From Verrucomicrobiaceae bacterium (GTDB lineage: Bacteria > Verrucomicrobiota > Verrucomicrobiia > Verrucomicrobiales > Verrucomicrobiaceae), in the NCBI GenBank assembly GCA_016795365.1, contig JAEUHN010000015.1:33135-97134 (forward strand): 64,000 nt of DNA. The letters run 5' to 3'. The notes beneath the pieces are model-generated. The model searched no databases. It worked only from the letters and a program-made list of their open reading frames with translations, and was not told the origin of the DNA. Below are positions 41,649 through 50,444 of the stretch, piece by piece. The number at the start of each line of letters is the position of its first letter. The stretch's first letter is position 1. The position numbers and the translations under genes are program-made.

Positions 41649-42736
41649 CAAGTCGCCATCTTGAGAGCCAGGTCGGCGACGCGCAGGGCAGCATCAGGAG
41701 CGCTGAGCGGGCGCATGTTGGAGCGCATGGAAATCGCGAGCGCACGATGATTGTCGAGCAGGCGTTGCAGATGTTGTGCTGTTTCTTGAGGCGAGTGGGA
41801 GCGGACAGCGCAGTGATGAGTGAGCAGGAGTTCCGCGTTGCCCTCCTCCTGGCCGGGCACCACGTAGTCGATGATCGCGGGAATGCGCGCCGCCAGAGCC
41901 TCGTGCAGGATGGCACCGCCGGCCTTGCAGATCACGATATCGTGGGTCTGCAGATACCGAGGCAGTTGATTCGTCCAGCCAATCACATCGACGGGTGCAT
42001 CTGGGTGCGCATCCATGAATCGGCGAATGGTCTGATACAAGGCGGGAGCATGGCGTCCGGTCTGGAGCGTTAGTCGTGTGCCGTTCTGAAGCACTGGCAA
42101 CAATGCATCCAAGGTGGCCCCGACGTGCGCGGGCGGTGTGCTCGGCATGTAAAGAATACGCGTGTCGGCGTGATCACTCGGCACCTGGTCCATGAAGGAG
42201 AGGCACACCGGAAAGCCAGTGATGTGGATGGAGGTCTCAGGCACACCCAACTTTGCCACGGCCCGATGTGTTTCTTCATCAGCCACGCAGACGAGGTCGC
42301 TGGGAGCGGCGGTCCAACTGGGATGCACGGTGATCGAGTCCGTTACCACCGTGACCAGTGGCGGAACGGTTCGTCCTTGTTTCCTGAGGTGATCGAGAAG
42401 ACTGCTGTAGAGCGGATAGGTGCTGATGATCAGACGAGGGCGTTCACGCTCCAGCCGCGCATCGAGTGCTGCCGTGAGCGTGGGAAGCCAGTGACCGCAG
42501 GAGCCCATGGAGGGACTGGCGAACCATCCGTAGGCCGCTCGCCACAGGCTAGGGCAGTGCGTGATCGTGAAGCGGTAGCCTGCCTGTGCAGCCGTCATGA
42601 CGAGGGGGTGAACAGCGGCTAGAAGATCGAAAGCGACCACGGTCTCCCTCGGTGCCATCCTTAAGAGGGCGTCCGCGACACTCTTTGCTGCACTGTTATG
42701 GCCGTCGCCGAAGCCCGCCGTTAGAACCCAGATCAC
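41648..42736 (-). CDS. MGDG-synthase-like glycosyltransferase (GT28 type)
   Basis: 362 aa from GTG 42736 (VIWVLTAGFGDGHNSAAKS), which has a good Shine-Dalgarno GGGAGG eight bases upstream, rare in this window; a longer open frame reaches 42913 without family sequence. Motifs: N-terminal GFGDGHNSAA, HPSW in VTVVTDSITVHPSW, ITGFPV, and the donor-site region ICKAGGAILHEALAARIPAI ('K-x-GG-x-x-x-E'). GT28/MGDG synthase relatives transfer a sugar to diacylglycerol or a lipid-linked precursor at the inner membrane. Followed by the HAD phosphatase. Confidence 0.85.
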   Translation of the reverse strand: MIWVLTAGFGDGHNSAAKSVADALLRMAPRETVVAFDLLAAVHPLVMTAAQAGYRFTITHCPSLWRAAYGWFASPSMGSCGHWLPTLTAALDARLERERPRLIISTYPLYSSLLDHLRKQGRTVPPLVTVVTDSITVHPSWTAAPSDLVCVADEETHRAVAKLGVPETSIHITGFPVCLSFMDQVPSDHADTRILYMPSTPPAHVGATLDALLPVLQNGTRLTLQTGRHAPALYQTIRRFMDAHPDAPVDVIGWTNQLPRYLQTHDIVICKAGGAILHEALAARIPAIIDYVVPGQEEGNAELLLTHHCAVRSHSPQETAQHLQRLLDNHRALAISMRSNMRPLSAPDAALRVADLALKMAT

Positions 42737-42839
42737 CCGCCATTCCTCCCAAAAAAAGTGATAAAAACAAATGAATTGGTTGGCAAGGAACGTAATTTCT
42801 CCCAATAATAAGGACAGCCTTATAAATTGCGTCTCCAAA

Positions 42840-43715
42840 ATGAGCCGACGCCTTACTTCCACCCACACAAAAATTCGGGCCGTGCTTGCCTCGGATTGGG
42901 AGGACTCTGTCATCGTGCGATGGTCGGCTCAAATTTTGGTCGGCGCACTGCCAGGTCTAGTGATTGTATTGACTATCATGCACATGGCCAGCGGGGCACC
43001 ACGTCAAGGCATCAAGGGGACGAGCGCAGCATCGATCGTGCCGTTGCTGTCAGCCAGCACGTTGGCTGATTCAGCGGCGTTCCACCGTGTAGCGGGAGTG
43101 CACACGGCGGCGTCTGACCAAGTCATGTTCCGTGTGCCAGGGAGTGTTGATCAGCAAGGATCGCGGAAACGCGTTCTCACGGTGGTGAAGCGCACCTCGC
43201 CCATCACGGTCAACTTCAAGGCACCTCGCCAAAACTGGAAGCACCTCAGTCTGGAGACCCGCAGGGCGATTGACGAAGGACTTGTCAGCAAGCCGTCATG
43301 GCAACGCGTTGTGATGCATGGCAGCGGAGCCGCGCATGGGAGTGCGGGGCTATTGAATCGTTATCATAGCCAGGTGCGTGGTCTGAGTGGAGGGCTCGGC
43401 TATCATTTTGTGATCGGCAATGGTGCTGGCGCTGGAGATGGCGTTGTCCAAACGGGTCCGAGATGGGCCAAGGCGATGCCTGTGGAAGGTGGACCGTTGG
43501 CGCAAAGCAGCATTAGCGTTTGCTTTGTGGGAGACTTTCAGTCGCAATCACCCACCGCAGGTCAGCTCGAAGCATTCGATGAATTGATCGACTACCTGTC
43601 CCTCAAGCTGGGCCATCTGCCAGTGACCAGACATGGTTCATTGGCAGGCGGTGAATCACGGTGCTTGGGAACGAAGTTCCCCGTCGATCAGGTGCTCCGA
43701 GAACTAGATCATTGA
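42840..43715 (+). CDS. Membrane-anchored N-acetylmuramoyl-L-alanine amidase-like (amidase_2/PGRP) protein
   Basis: 291 aa from ATG 42840 (MSRRLTSTHTKIRAVL); an ATG at 42771 is an alternative. A signal-anchor helix (LVGALPGLVIVLTIMHMA, about 33-50) precedes an amidase_2/PGRP fold: WQRVVMHGSGAAHGSAGLLNRYH, LGYHFVIGNG, SSISVCFVGDF and a final VTRHGSLAGGESRCLGTKFP. The Zn ligand positions have His (MHGS; TRHG) and the 'CPG' is CLG; activity probably retained but not certain. TATAAA and AATAAT boxes lie just upstream (42821, 42804). Would cleave peptidoglycan in the periplasm. Confidence 0.78.
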   Translation: MSRRLTSTHTKIRAVLASDWEDSVIVRWSAQILVGALPGLVIVLTIMHMASGAPRQGIKGTSAASIVPLLSASTLADSAAFHRVAGVHTAASDQVMFRVPGSVDQQGSRKRVLTVVKRTSPITVNFKAPRQNWKHLSLETRRAIDEGLVSKPSWQRVVMHGSGAAHGSAGLLNRYHSQVRGLSGGLGYHFVIGNGAGAGDGVVQTGPRWAKAMPVEGGPLAQSSISVCFVGDFQSQSPTAGQLEAFDELIDYLSLKLGHLPVTRHGSLAGGESRCLGTKFPVDQVLRELDH

Positions 43716-43853
43716 TCGCTCGTCGGATTGCCTTGCCCAGCGGCGTGAGGAGGAGTTGGGCCGATGAGATGGTTGAGTCTCATCGGGTTTCGTCCAGCCA
43801 ATGAATGGCTGTCTGCGCCCCCCTTAAACTCGCCGACAATCAAACACTCCCAA

Positions 43854-45539
43854 CTACGCCATCACGGCATCGGGAGCATTCACGGCGTTGTAAATCGCCT
43901 CGGAGAGTTCACCGGCCTCGTAGGGTTTGGGCAAGGTAGCAAAGAAGCCCTGATCGAGGAAGGTGCGCTGAACGTCTTCGGTGACGCTGCCGCTCGACAC
44001 GATGATGCGGGCACCTGGGTCGAACTTCCAGATGGCACGTGACGTTTCCAATCCTTCCATGCCGCCTTTGAGTGTGAGGTCCATGAGAACCACGTCAAAG
44101 GGCTTTCCAGTGCGGAAGGCGTGCTGGTAGGTGCGGGCAGCCGTTTCGCCATTGTCGCACTCGAACACATCGTAGCCGCACTTCTTCAGGATCAGTGTGG
44201 CGATGCTGCGGATGTGCACTTCATCATCCACGATCATGACCGAACCCTTACCTGTGCGAAGGGGAGCTGTGGCTGGACGTGGGGCCAGAGGCAGGCTGGG
44301 ATGAGCAACTGCCGGTGTGATTTCGACGATGGCGGGCAGAAACAAGCGGAACTCGGTTCCTACACGGAGAGTGCTGCTCACTCGGATGGCGCCGCGATGC
44401 TCGTCGATGTGACGTTTGCACGTCGTCAGCCCAATGCCATTGCCATCAGCTTTGGTCGTGAAGCTTTCATTGAAAAGGCGTGCAAGGTTCTCCGGTGCGA
44501 TGCCGGATCCGCGATCACGAACGACGATCTCAAGGTAAGGCCCTGGTTGCAGTGCAGGATCCTGGCCCATGCGAACTTCGACATTGCGAGCTTCAACGTC
44601 CATGAAGCCACCATGGGGCATGGACTGCATCCCATTGAGCACCAGGTTCTGCATTACCTGGGTGAGCTTGGTGGGGTCGGCCATGGCACGCTTGAGATCA
44701 TCCGGAAGCTTCATGCGCACCTGCACATTCGAGCCGGCTTGAGCAAGACGGACGGTGTCCTTGATGATCTCGCATACATCGGTGGGCTGCAGCGTCGAGG
44801 ACTTCGATTTCGCTGCTTTGACGACCTGCGAGGTGAATTGCTTGGCGCGCTTCACCGCTGTCAAAACCGTTTCCAAGGTCTGGCCCAGTTCGGAGTGCTG
44901 CTCGATCTGCGGCATGATGAAGCTCAACTGTGCGGTGATCGGTCCCAGCAGGTTGTTAACGTCGTGCGCGATGCCTTGAGCCATGGCTGCCAGGTTTTCG
45001 ATACGCAGGCGCTCGGATTGGACCTCCAGATCTTCCTCCTTCTCCTTGGGCTGCGGCGTTAACGGAGTGGTTTGAAGCGTGAACTCATTCGGGACCGGCT
45101 GGACGGTGATCGTGAAGTTCAGCAGACGCTTCATACTGTTGTGCAGCGCCTTCACCCGCCAGGTGCAGTAGCGCGAGCCCCTGCTATAAAAGGTTTGAAT
45201 TTGGGCCTGGCATTCCGCCGCGCCCCCTTCGGCGGCGTCTTTGAGCGCCCCCAGAAGGGCCACCACGTCGCGTTCGCTTGAAACGAGATCTGCCAGGTGC
45301 AATCCCCGAAGCCCTTTGCCGGGCTCTACGCCCACCAAGCATGCCACCGGCACATTGCTGTAAAGAACCCGCGGGCCGGAGCCGTCGAACGGACCCGCAT
45401 CCAGCATGATGACCCCCTCGGTCACTTGGTCGAGTGCCACGCGAAGGTAGTGATTTGCCAGCTTCAACTGCTCGATTTCATCAGAAGGCGACCCCGCAGA
45501 GGCAGGGGATGGCGGCGTCGGAGATGAGGAGGCAGACAT
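43854..45539 (-). CDS. Hybrid histidine kinase with C-terminal receiver
   Basis: 561 aa, soluble. An N-terminal PAS-like domain (about 25-150), a short coiled coil (165-185), an HisKA-like box GIAHDVNNLLGP with H192 (the 'HDxNN' type), a HATPase with DRGSGI (342-347) and GNGIGL (366-371), and a receiver domain starting MIVDDE (about 435) with phosphoacceptor D487 in VLMDLTL and a conserved LPKPYE. No membrane segment, so it senses a cytosolic signal or protein. No output regulator is next to it. Divergent from rpmI-rplT. Confidence 0.92.
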   Translation of the reverse strand: MSASSSPTPPSPASAGSPSDEIEQLKLANHYLRVALDQVTEGVIMLDAGPFDGSGPRVLYSNVPVACLVGVEPGKGLRGLHLADLVSSERDVVALLGALKDAAEGGAAECQAQIQTFYSRGSRYCTWRVKALHNSMKRLLNFTITVQPVPNEFTLQTTPLTPQPKEKEEDLEVQSERLRIENLAAMAQGIAHDVNNLLGPITAQLSFIMPQIEQHSELGQTLETVLTAVKRAKQFTSQVVKAAKSKSSTLQPTDVCEIIKDTVRLAQAGSNVQVRMKLPDDLKRAMADPTKLTQVMQNLVLNGMQSMPHGGFMDVEARNVEVRMGQDPALQPGPYLEIVVRDRGSGIAPENLARLFNESFTTKADGNGIGLTTCKRHIDEHRGAIRVSSTLRVGTEFRLFLPAIVEITPAVAHPSLPLAPRPATAPLRTGKGSVMIVDDEVHIRSIATLILKKCGYDVFECDNGETAARTYQHAFRTGKPFDVVLMDLTLKGGMEGLETSRAIWKFDPGARIIVSSGSVTEDVQRTFLDQGFFATLPKPYEAGELSEAIYNAVNAPDAVMA

Positions 45540-45713
45540 GATGCTGGGAGGAATAATCGCAATCTCTCTATCAAACCCTGATTGTAAGGCAAACTTTAAT
45601 TTTTGGGAAATATGATATTATGGAGTCTCAGATTTGGGAATAACTGTAGAGGCGAGTGATTAGAGGCGTCATGGATGCCTTGTTTGAGCTTGTCGTTCTT
45701 TGGGAAAAACTAC

Positions 45714-45741
45714 TTGCTCACATCGCCTGACTCTCTAGCAT
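45714..45741 (+). promoter_or_regulatory. Probable rpmI-rplT promoter
   Basis: TTGCTC (45714-45719), 16 bp spacer, TAGCAT (45736-45741), 10 bp before the rpmI ATG. The TAGCAT plus C-rich tail is shared with three other genes. An AT-rich block with TATTAT lies further upstream (about 45612) and is a second candidate. Confidence 0.45.
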
Positions 45742-45751
45742 CGCCGCCCCT

Positions 45752-45961
45752 ATGTCCAAGAACCCAGGTATATGCAAAACGAGGAAAGCGGTCGCCAAGC
45801 GATTCAAGGTGACAGGTTCCGGTAAAGTGCTCCGCCGCCGTCAAGGCAAGCGTCACTTGCTGGAAAACAAGAATCGCAAGCGCAAGAACAGCCTCAGCAA
45901 GTCCGTCCTCGTGGCGGAAGTTGATGTGCCCGCGATCAAGGCGAACCTTCCGTTCCATTGA
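45752..45961 (+). CDS. rpmI: 50S ribosomal protein L35
   Basis: 69 aa. TRKAVAKRFKVTGSGKVLRRRQGKRH and LLENKNRKRKN are diagnostic of L35. Directly followed by rplT, but infC, which normally precedes rpmI, is absent; a divergent histidine kinase gene occupies that place. The leader from the predicted promoter is very short, so the usual L20-binding autoregulatory leader is not evident upstream; the 127-bp rpmI-rplT spacer could hold one. Confidence 0.95.
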   Translation: MSKNPGICKTRKAVAKRFKVTGSGKVLRRRQGKRHLLENKNRKRKNSLSKSVLVAEVDVPAIKANLPFH

Positions 45962-46088
45962 TCGTCCACAGCGACGACGCCTCCGTCCTGGAGGCAAAGA
46001 CGATCCATCTGGCCCGCATCTGCGGGCCTTCGATCAGGTGAGATGCATCGTCCTTTATTGAAAACAGCCCGATCATTCAGATACACCC

Positions 46089-46463
46089 ATGCCAAGAGCA
46101 ACAAACTCACCAGCCAGTCGCGCTCGTAGAAAGCGCACGCTGAAGCAAGCCAAAGGCTTCCGCGGTTTCCGTTCCACTCACTTCCGTTACGCCAAGGACG
46201 CCGTCCGCAAGGCGATGACCTATGCCTTCCGTGACCGCAAGGCACGCCGTCGCAACTTCCGCCGCCTGTGGATTGCACGTCTCAGCGCAGCCACTCGTCC
46301 ATTGGGCCTGTCCTACAGCCGCTTCATCGAAGGTCTCAAGGCCGCCAGCATTGACATGGACCGCAAGGTTCTTGCCGATCTCGCCATTCACGATGAGGCA
46401 GGTTTTGCGCTCATCGTTGAGCGTGCGAAGTCTGCTTTGGTTAGCAAGAGCCAGAAGGCCTAA
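46089..46463 (+). CDS. rplT: 50S ribosomal protein L20
   Basis: 124 aa, full length. MPRATNSPASRARRKRTLKQAKGF-type start, then GFRSTHFRYAKDAVRKAMTYAFRDRKARRRNFRRLWIARL and YSRFIEGLKAASIDMDRKVLADLA. Binds 23S rRNA early in 50S assembly. Ends the rpmI-rplT unit at a strong terminator. Confidence 0.97.
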   Translation: MPRATNSPASRARRKRTLKQAKGFRGFRSTHFRYAKDAVRKAMTYAFRDRKARRRNFRRLWIARLSAATRPLGLSYSRFIEGLKAASIDMDRKVLADLAIHDEAGFALIVERAKSALVSKSQKA

Positions 46464-46489
46464 GTCAAACTTTTGCAGCAGATTTGAAG

Positions 46490-46527
46490 ACAGCCGGAAC
46501 CGAAAAGGTTCCGGCTGTTTTGTTTTT
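46490..46527 (+). terminator. Rho-independent terminator of rpmI-rplT
   Basis: Perfect 12-bp stem ACAGCCGGAACC (46490-46501) with GGTTCCGGCTGT (46507-46518), loop GAAAA, then TTTGTTTTT. Confidence 0.95.
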
Positions 46528-46545
46528 GAATCCGATGTCTGGCTT

Positions 46546-47616
46546 CTATGAGGCCGAGATGTCCTGGTGGAAGAACACCTTGATGAACTTCATGCTCTTC
46601 GCGGGATCGAATCCTCGCTCCAGCACCGGCTCTTCTTCGCCCGCCTTGATGTGGATCTCCACTCCGGTGTCGAGCTTGAGCACCGAGTTCAGTTTCCGTT
46701 TCACTTTGTTCACCTGCTTCTTTGCGATCTCGAAGTCCGTGCCCAGCGGCGCACCGTGCTCTTCTTCCAGTCGCGAGCGCTCATCGTGGAAACGTGCGAC
46801 GGCCTCGGGTGTCTTGAGCACCTCGCTTTCGAAGGCTTCCAGGCTGAAGGTATCCCTCTCCTCGAAGTAATCGAGCGCCTCGCGTGCCGCGTGCTTGGTC
46901 TCCCAGGGTGGCGTGTCGTCATCGTCCGATGTCGGTGGAGAAACGGGTTCCAGCGCGGCCACCGCCATCTTGGCATAGGCGTCGGTGAGGAAGGCAGCGT
47001 CGGGCACGGCTTGCAGGCCCAGGAAGTCGCGCACCCAGAATCGCGAATCCGCACCTGCCCGGTCAAAGGTGAGCACGTAGTAGCCCTGCTCCGCCCAGTG
47101 ATCGAGGATCAGGCAGCCCTTGTCGATCTTCTCCGGGGTGATGCCTTGCTCGGTGGTGAGCTGGAGGTCGCCATCGCGTGTGGTGATCGTCAGGAAGGGC
47201 GTCATCGTCTCGGACTTCAGGATGCAAAGGCCCTGCTTCATCTCGCCATCAATCTCGATCCCTTCGATCAAGGCAATGCACAGATCGCCCGACTTGATGT
47301 TCGGATGCGTGGACTTTGTGTAGAGGCGGGTTGCGATGTCCCAACCCTTGTCCAGTAGGCGTTCGCCATTGCCAAAGATGGCCTTGGCGCACTGATTCAT
47401 CTCGTGCTTCGACAAGGAGGAGTGATGCGAGAAGCGATGTGCGATCAGGTTCTTGAACGGGCGCAAGAGCAGCGTGGTGAGCGGCACGCGATCCTTTTCA
47501 TCCACGCGGAAGATTTCCTTCGAGGTCTGCAGAGGTTCTTCACGTTGCGGATTGCCGACCTTGGCAAGGACGACGCCTGTGACGAGAGCGGAGGTGTAGC
47601 GGGCTTTGACAGACAT
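46546..47616 (-). CDS. NdpA/YejK-like nucleoid-associated protein
   Basis: 356 aa, close to family length. N-terminal alpha/beta part with EEPLQTSKEIFRVDE, LLLRPFKNLIAHRFSHHSS and AKAIFGNGERLLDKG; middle SGDLCIALIEGIEIDG and GLCILKSETMTPFL; C-terminal FEIAKKQVNKVKRKLNSVLKLDTGVEIHI and RGFDPAKSMKFIKVFF. This matches the nucleoid-associated NA37/NdpA family, whose members bind chromosomal DNA or act in prophages; exact role unknown. No phage genes surround it. Convergent with rplT. Confidence 0.75.
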   Translation of the reverse strand: MSVKARYTSALVTGVVLAKVGNPQREEPLQTSKEIFRVDEKDRVPLTTLLLRPFKNLIAHRFSHHSSLSKHEMNQCAKAIFGNGERLLDKGWDIATRLYTKSTHPNIKSGDLCIALIEGIEIDGEMKQGLCILKSETMTPFLTITTRDGDLQLTTEQGITPEKIDKGCLILDHWAEQGYYVLTFDRAGADSRFWVRDFLGLQAVPDAAFLTDAYAKMAVAALEPVSPPTSDDDDTPPWETKHAAREALDYFEERDTFSLEAFESEVLKTPEAVARFHDERSRLEEEHGAPLGTDFEIAKKQVNKVKRKLNSVLKLDTGVEIHIKAGEEEPVLERGFDPAKSMKFIKVFFHQDISAS

Positions 47617-47739
47617 GGGGCGCGGAAGCTGGAACGAAAATCCCGTCTGAAAACTGCTAAATGCATTCTCTTCATCGTGAAGCGCGGATGATGCATCCCA
47701 TCTTCTTCACTTCATCCGCAGGCCATGATCGTGAAGGGG

Positions 47740-47769
47740 TTGCGTTCTGCTACCATTCCCCGCTAGCAT
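47740..47769 (+). promoter_or_regulatory. Probable promoter of the serine hydrolase-NamZ gene
   Basis: TTGCGT (47740-47745), 18 bp spacer, TAGCAT (47764-47769), only 7 bp before the ATG at 47777, which would give a leaderless or nearly leaderless mRNA. Confidence 0.4.
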
Positions 47770-47776
47770 CATCACC

Positions 47777-50029
47777 ATGCGCTGGTCATTCCTCCTCACC
47801 TTCTTTATTCACACGCTCGCTTCCGCCGCCGATGTCACGGTGATCAAGGCAGCGCTGGAGGCCGCGATCAAAGCAGGCCAGACGCCCGGAGCCGTGCTGT
47901 GGATGGCGCGTGGCGGCGAGGAGACGCACTGGGCGCAGGGGCATCGTTCGCTTGTGCCGGTGAAGCAGGTCATGACCGAGGACACGATCTTTGACGCCGC
48001 CTCCCTGACCAAGGTGGTTGCCACCACGCCCTCCGTCTTGCTACTTATCGAGCAGGGCAAGATCGAACTGGACGCCCCTGTGCAGCGTTACCTCAGCGGC
48101 TACTCGCATGCCGCCGTCACGGTGAAGCATCTGCTCACGCATACCTCTGGCCTGCCTTCGGGCATCCCGAAGGATGAAGCGAATCCCGATTGGGTTGGCT
48201 ACGACGAAGGCATCAAACGAGCACTCGCCTGTGCGCCCGATCCTGCGCCGGGCACCTTGTTCCGCTACAGCGATGTGAACTTCATCCTCCTCGGCGAGAT
48301 CGTGCACCGTGTGAGTGGCCAGACGCTCGACGCCTTTGCCAAAGCGAATGTCTTCGATGTGCTCAAGATGAAGTCCACCGGCTACAAGCCCTCGAAAGCT
48401 CTCCTGCCACGCATCGCTCCCACCGAACGAGACGCCGAGGGTAACATGCTGCGCGGCGCCGTGCATGATCCCACGTCTCGTCGCATGGGCGGCGTAGCGG
48501 GCCACGCCGGCTTGTTCACCACCGCGAGCGACCTCGCCCGATATGCCAAGGCCATCATGCGCGGCGAGGTGGATGGCATTCGCTTGCTGAAACCCGAAAC
48601 GCTCAAGCTCATGACCAGCGTCCAGACGCCATCGACTCTCACCGAGAAGCGCGGGCTCGGATGGGACATCGATACTCGCTACTCTCGCCCGCGCGGCACC
48701 GCTTTTGCGCTCGGCTCCTTTGGGCACACAGGATGGACCGGCACCGCGATGTGGATGGACCCCGCGAGCGACAGCTTTTACATCTTGCTCACTACCCGTC
48801 TGCATCCCGATGGCAAAGGCAATGTCCGCGACCTCTACGAGGAAACGGGAACCCTCGTGGCCCGTGCGCTCAACGTGCGACCCTTCGTGCCCACGGTGCT
48901 CAACGGCATCGACGTTCTCAAGCGCGATGGCTTCTTTCAGCTCAAAGGATTGCGCCTTGGACTCATCACCAATCACACAGGCATCGACAGCGAGCGCAAC
49001 GCCACCATCGACATCCTCGCCAAGGCACCGGGCGTGAAGCTAGTGCGGTTGTTTAGTCCCGAGCACGGCATTCGCGGTGAACTCGATCAGGAGAAGATCG
49101 ACGATACCAAAGATGCCCGCACCGGACTGCCGGTTGTCAGTTTGTATTCCGAGAAGAAGCGCGCTCCTGACGCCGCCGACCTCGCTGGGCTGGATGCTCT
49201 TGTCTTCGACATCCAGGACATCGGCTGCCGATTCTACACCTACATCGCTACCTTGAAGAACGGCCTCGAAGCCGCTGCCAAGGCCAAGGTGAAGTTTATC
49301 GTGCTCGACCGCATCAATCCGATCCGAGGCGATCGAGTCGAAGGTCCTGTGATGCTCGACAAGCCCGTGTTTACCGCCATCCACATGATCCCGCTGCGTC
49401 ATGGCATGACGGCCGGTGAACTCGCACGGATGTTCAATGCGGAAGCGCGGCTCGGCGCCTCACTTCAGGTCATTCGCACCGAGGGCTGGAAGCGCGATCA
49501 ATGGATGGATGCCAGCGGCCTGCCCTGGCAGAACCCCTCGCCTAACATGCGCAATCTCAACGCCGCCACCCTGTATCCTGGCATCGGCCTCCTCGAGTAT
49601 GCCATCAGTGTGGGGCGGGGGACGGACACGCCATTCGAAGTGATCGGCGCTCCGTTCATTGATGATCGTTTGCTTGCGCATGAGTTGAACCAGATGCACC
49701 TGCCAGGCATTCGCTTTCAGCCTGTGCAGTTTACTCCCACGGCCAGCGTGTTCGCCAAGCAAGCCTGCGGTGGCGTGCGCCTCCTCATCACCGATCGCGA
49801 TGCGCTGCCATCCGTCGCCCTCGGACTCGCCATTGGTCATACCTTGCACCGCCTCTACGCCAAGGATTTCGATCTCACCAAGTTCAATACCTTGCTCAAT
49901 CACAGTCCCAGCATCGAGATGCTGAAAGCCGGAAAACCGTGGTCTGAAATCAATGCCCTTTGGCAGCAGCAAGCCCAGATGTTTGAGCAACGGCGCAATC
50001 CTTTCCTTGATGGTGCAGTCGGGCCGTAA
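47777..50029 (+). CDS. Exported fusion: serine beta-lactamase-like hydrolase + NamZ (DUF1343)
   Basis: 750 aa with a signal peptide (MRWSFLLTFFIHTLASA). Residues about 25-365: class C beta-lactamase/esterase fold with nucleophile S-x-x-K in AASLTKV, YSDVN (the Y-x-N motif), and HTGWTGT. Residues about 370-750: DUF1343/NamZ, with LKGLRLGLITNHTG, RLFSPEHGIRGE, DIQDIGCRFYTYIATL, FIVLDRINPIRGDRVEGP, IPLRHGMTAGELA, and PNMRNLNAATLYPGIGLLE. NamZ is an exo-beta-N-acetylmuramidase that releases MurNAc from muropeptide glycans. The fusion suggests one periplasmic enzyme trimming peptide or ester and MurNAc during cell-wall recycling. Both halves keep their catalytic motifs as far as I can see. Confidence 0.88.
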   Translation: MRWSFLLTFFIHTLASAADVTVIKAALEAAIKAGQTPGAVLWMARGGEETHWAQGHRSLVPVKQVMTEDTIFDAASLTKVVATTPSVLLLIEQGKIELDAPVQRYLSGYSHAAVTVKHLLTHTSGLPSGIPKDEANPDWVGYDEGIKRALACAPDPAPGTLFRYSDVNFILLGEIVHRVSGQTLDAFAKANVFDVLKMKSTGYKPSKALLPRIAPTERDAEGNMLRGAVHDPTSRRMGGVAGHAGLFTTASDLARYAKAIMRGEVDGIRLLKPETLKLMTSVQTPSTLTEKRGLGWDIDTRYSRPRGTAFALGSFGHTGWTGTAMWMDPASDSFYILLTTRLHPDGKGNVRDLYEETGTLVARALNVRPFVPTVLNGIDVLKRDGFFQLKGLRLGLITNHTGIDSERNATIDILAKAPGVKLVRLFSPEHGIRGELDQEKIDDTKDARTGLPVVSLYSEKKRAPDAADLAGLDALVFDIQDIGCRFYTYIATLKNGLEAAAKAKVKFIVLDRINPIRGDRVEGPVMLDKPVFTAIHMIPLRHGMTAGELARMFNAEARLGASLQVIRTEGWKRDQWMDASGLPWQNPSPNMRNLNAATLYPGIGLLEYAISVGRGTDTPFEVIGAPFIDDRLLAHELNQMHLPGIRFQPVQFTPTASVFAKQACGGVRLLITDRDALPSVALGLAIGHTLHRLYAKDFDLTKFNTLLNHSPSIEMLKAGKPWSEINALWQQQAQMFEQRRNPFLDGAVGP

Positions 50030-50039
50030 GGCATGATAT

Positions 50040-50399
50040 TCAATGCTGGCTTGTTGTCGCTCGCTTCCGCCTTTGCTGGCAAAGGTAGGTGCCGAAGGTG
50101 GCGAACAAGCCGCTGAGAGCCATGGACAACGGGGCTTGCGGGAGGCCCTTGATGGAGATGTTGACGGGCGACCAATGCCACAGCGTCCATGTCAGCCAGA
50201 CGATCGCGGCACCGAGCGGTGCCATCAGGAGATTGGGCAGCGGGCGGCGGAAGCAGCTTTGGAGGAGGAATCCGAAGGCGATGGGGATGAGGCCGGGAAG
50301 GCTGAGCACGGCCAGGATCAGGATGACGACGGCCTTGAGGGCGTGGCGAAGAAGGCTGTTCTCGCGGGCGAAGCCTTCGGCAGTCGTGCGTGTTGTCAT
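50040..50399 (-). CDS. Small hypothetical membrane protein
   Basis: 119 aa from ATG 50399 (MTTRTTAEGFARENSLL). Hydrophobic segments at about 22-48 (AVVILILAVLSLPGLIPIAFG), 58-78 (LLMAPLGAAIVWLTWTL) and 92-108 (LSMALSGLFATFGTYLC), with a basic tail (QQRRKRATTSQH). No recognised family. Lies 45 bp downstream of the MsbA-like exporter on the same strand and might be co-transcribed. Its stop faces the NamZ-fusion stop at 10 bp. Confidence 0.6.
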   Translation of the reverse strand: MTTRTTAEGFARENSLLRHALKAVVILILAVLSLPGLIPIAFGFLLQSCFRRPLPNLLMAPLGAAIVWLTWTLWHWSPVNISIKGLPQAPLSMALSGLFATFGTYLCQQRRKRATTSQH

Positions 50400-50444
50400 G
50401 ATGCGGAATCTCTGAAACGAGGCTGCAAATGCCAATGCTGAAAT

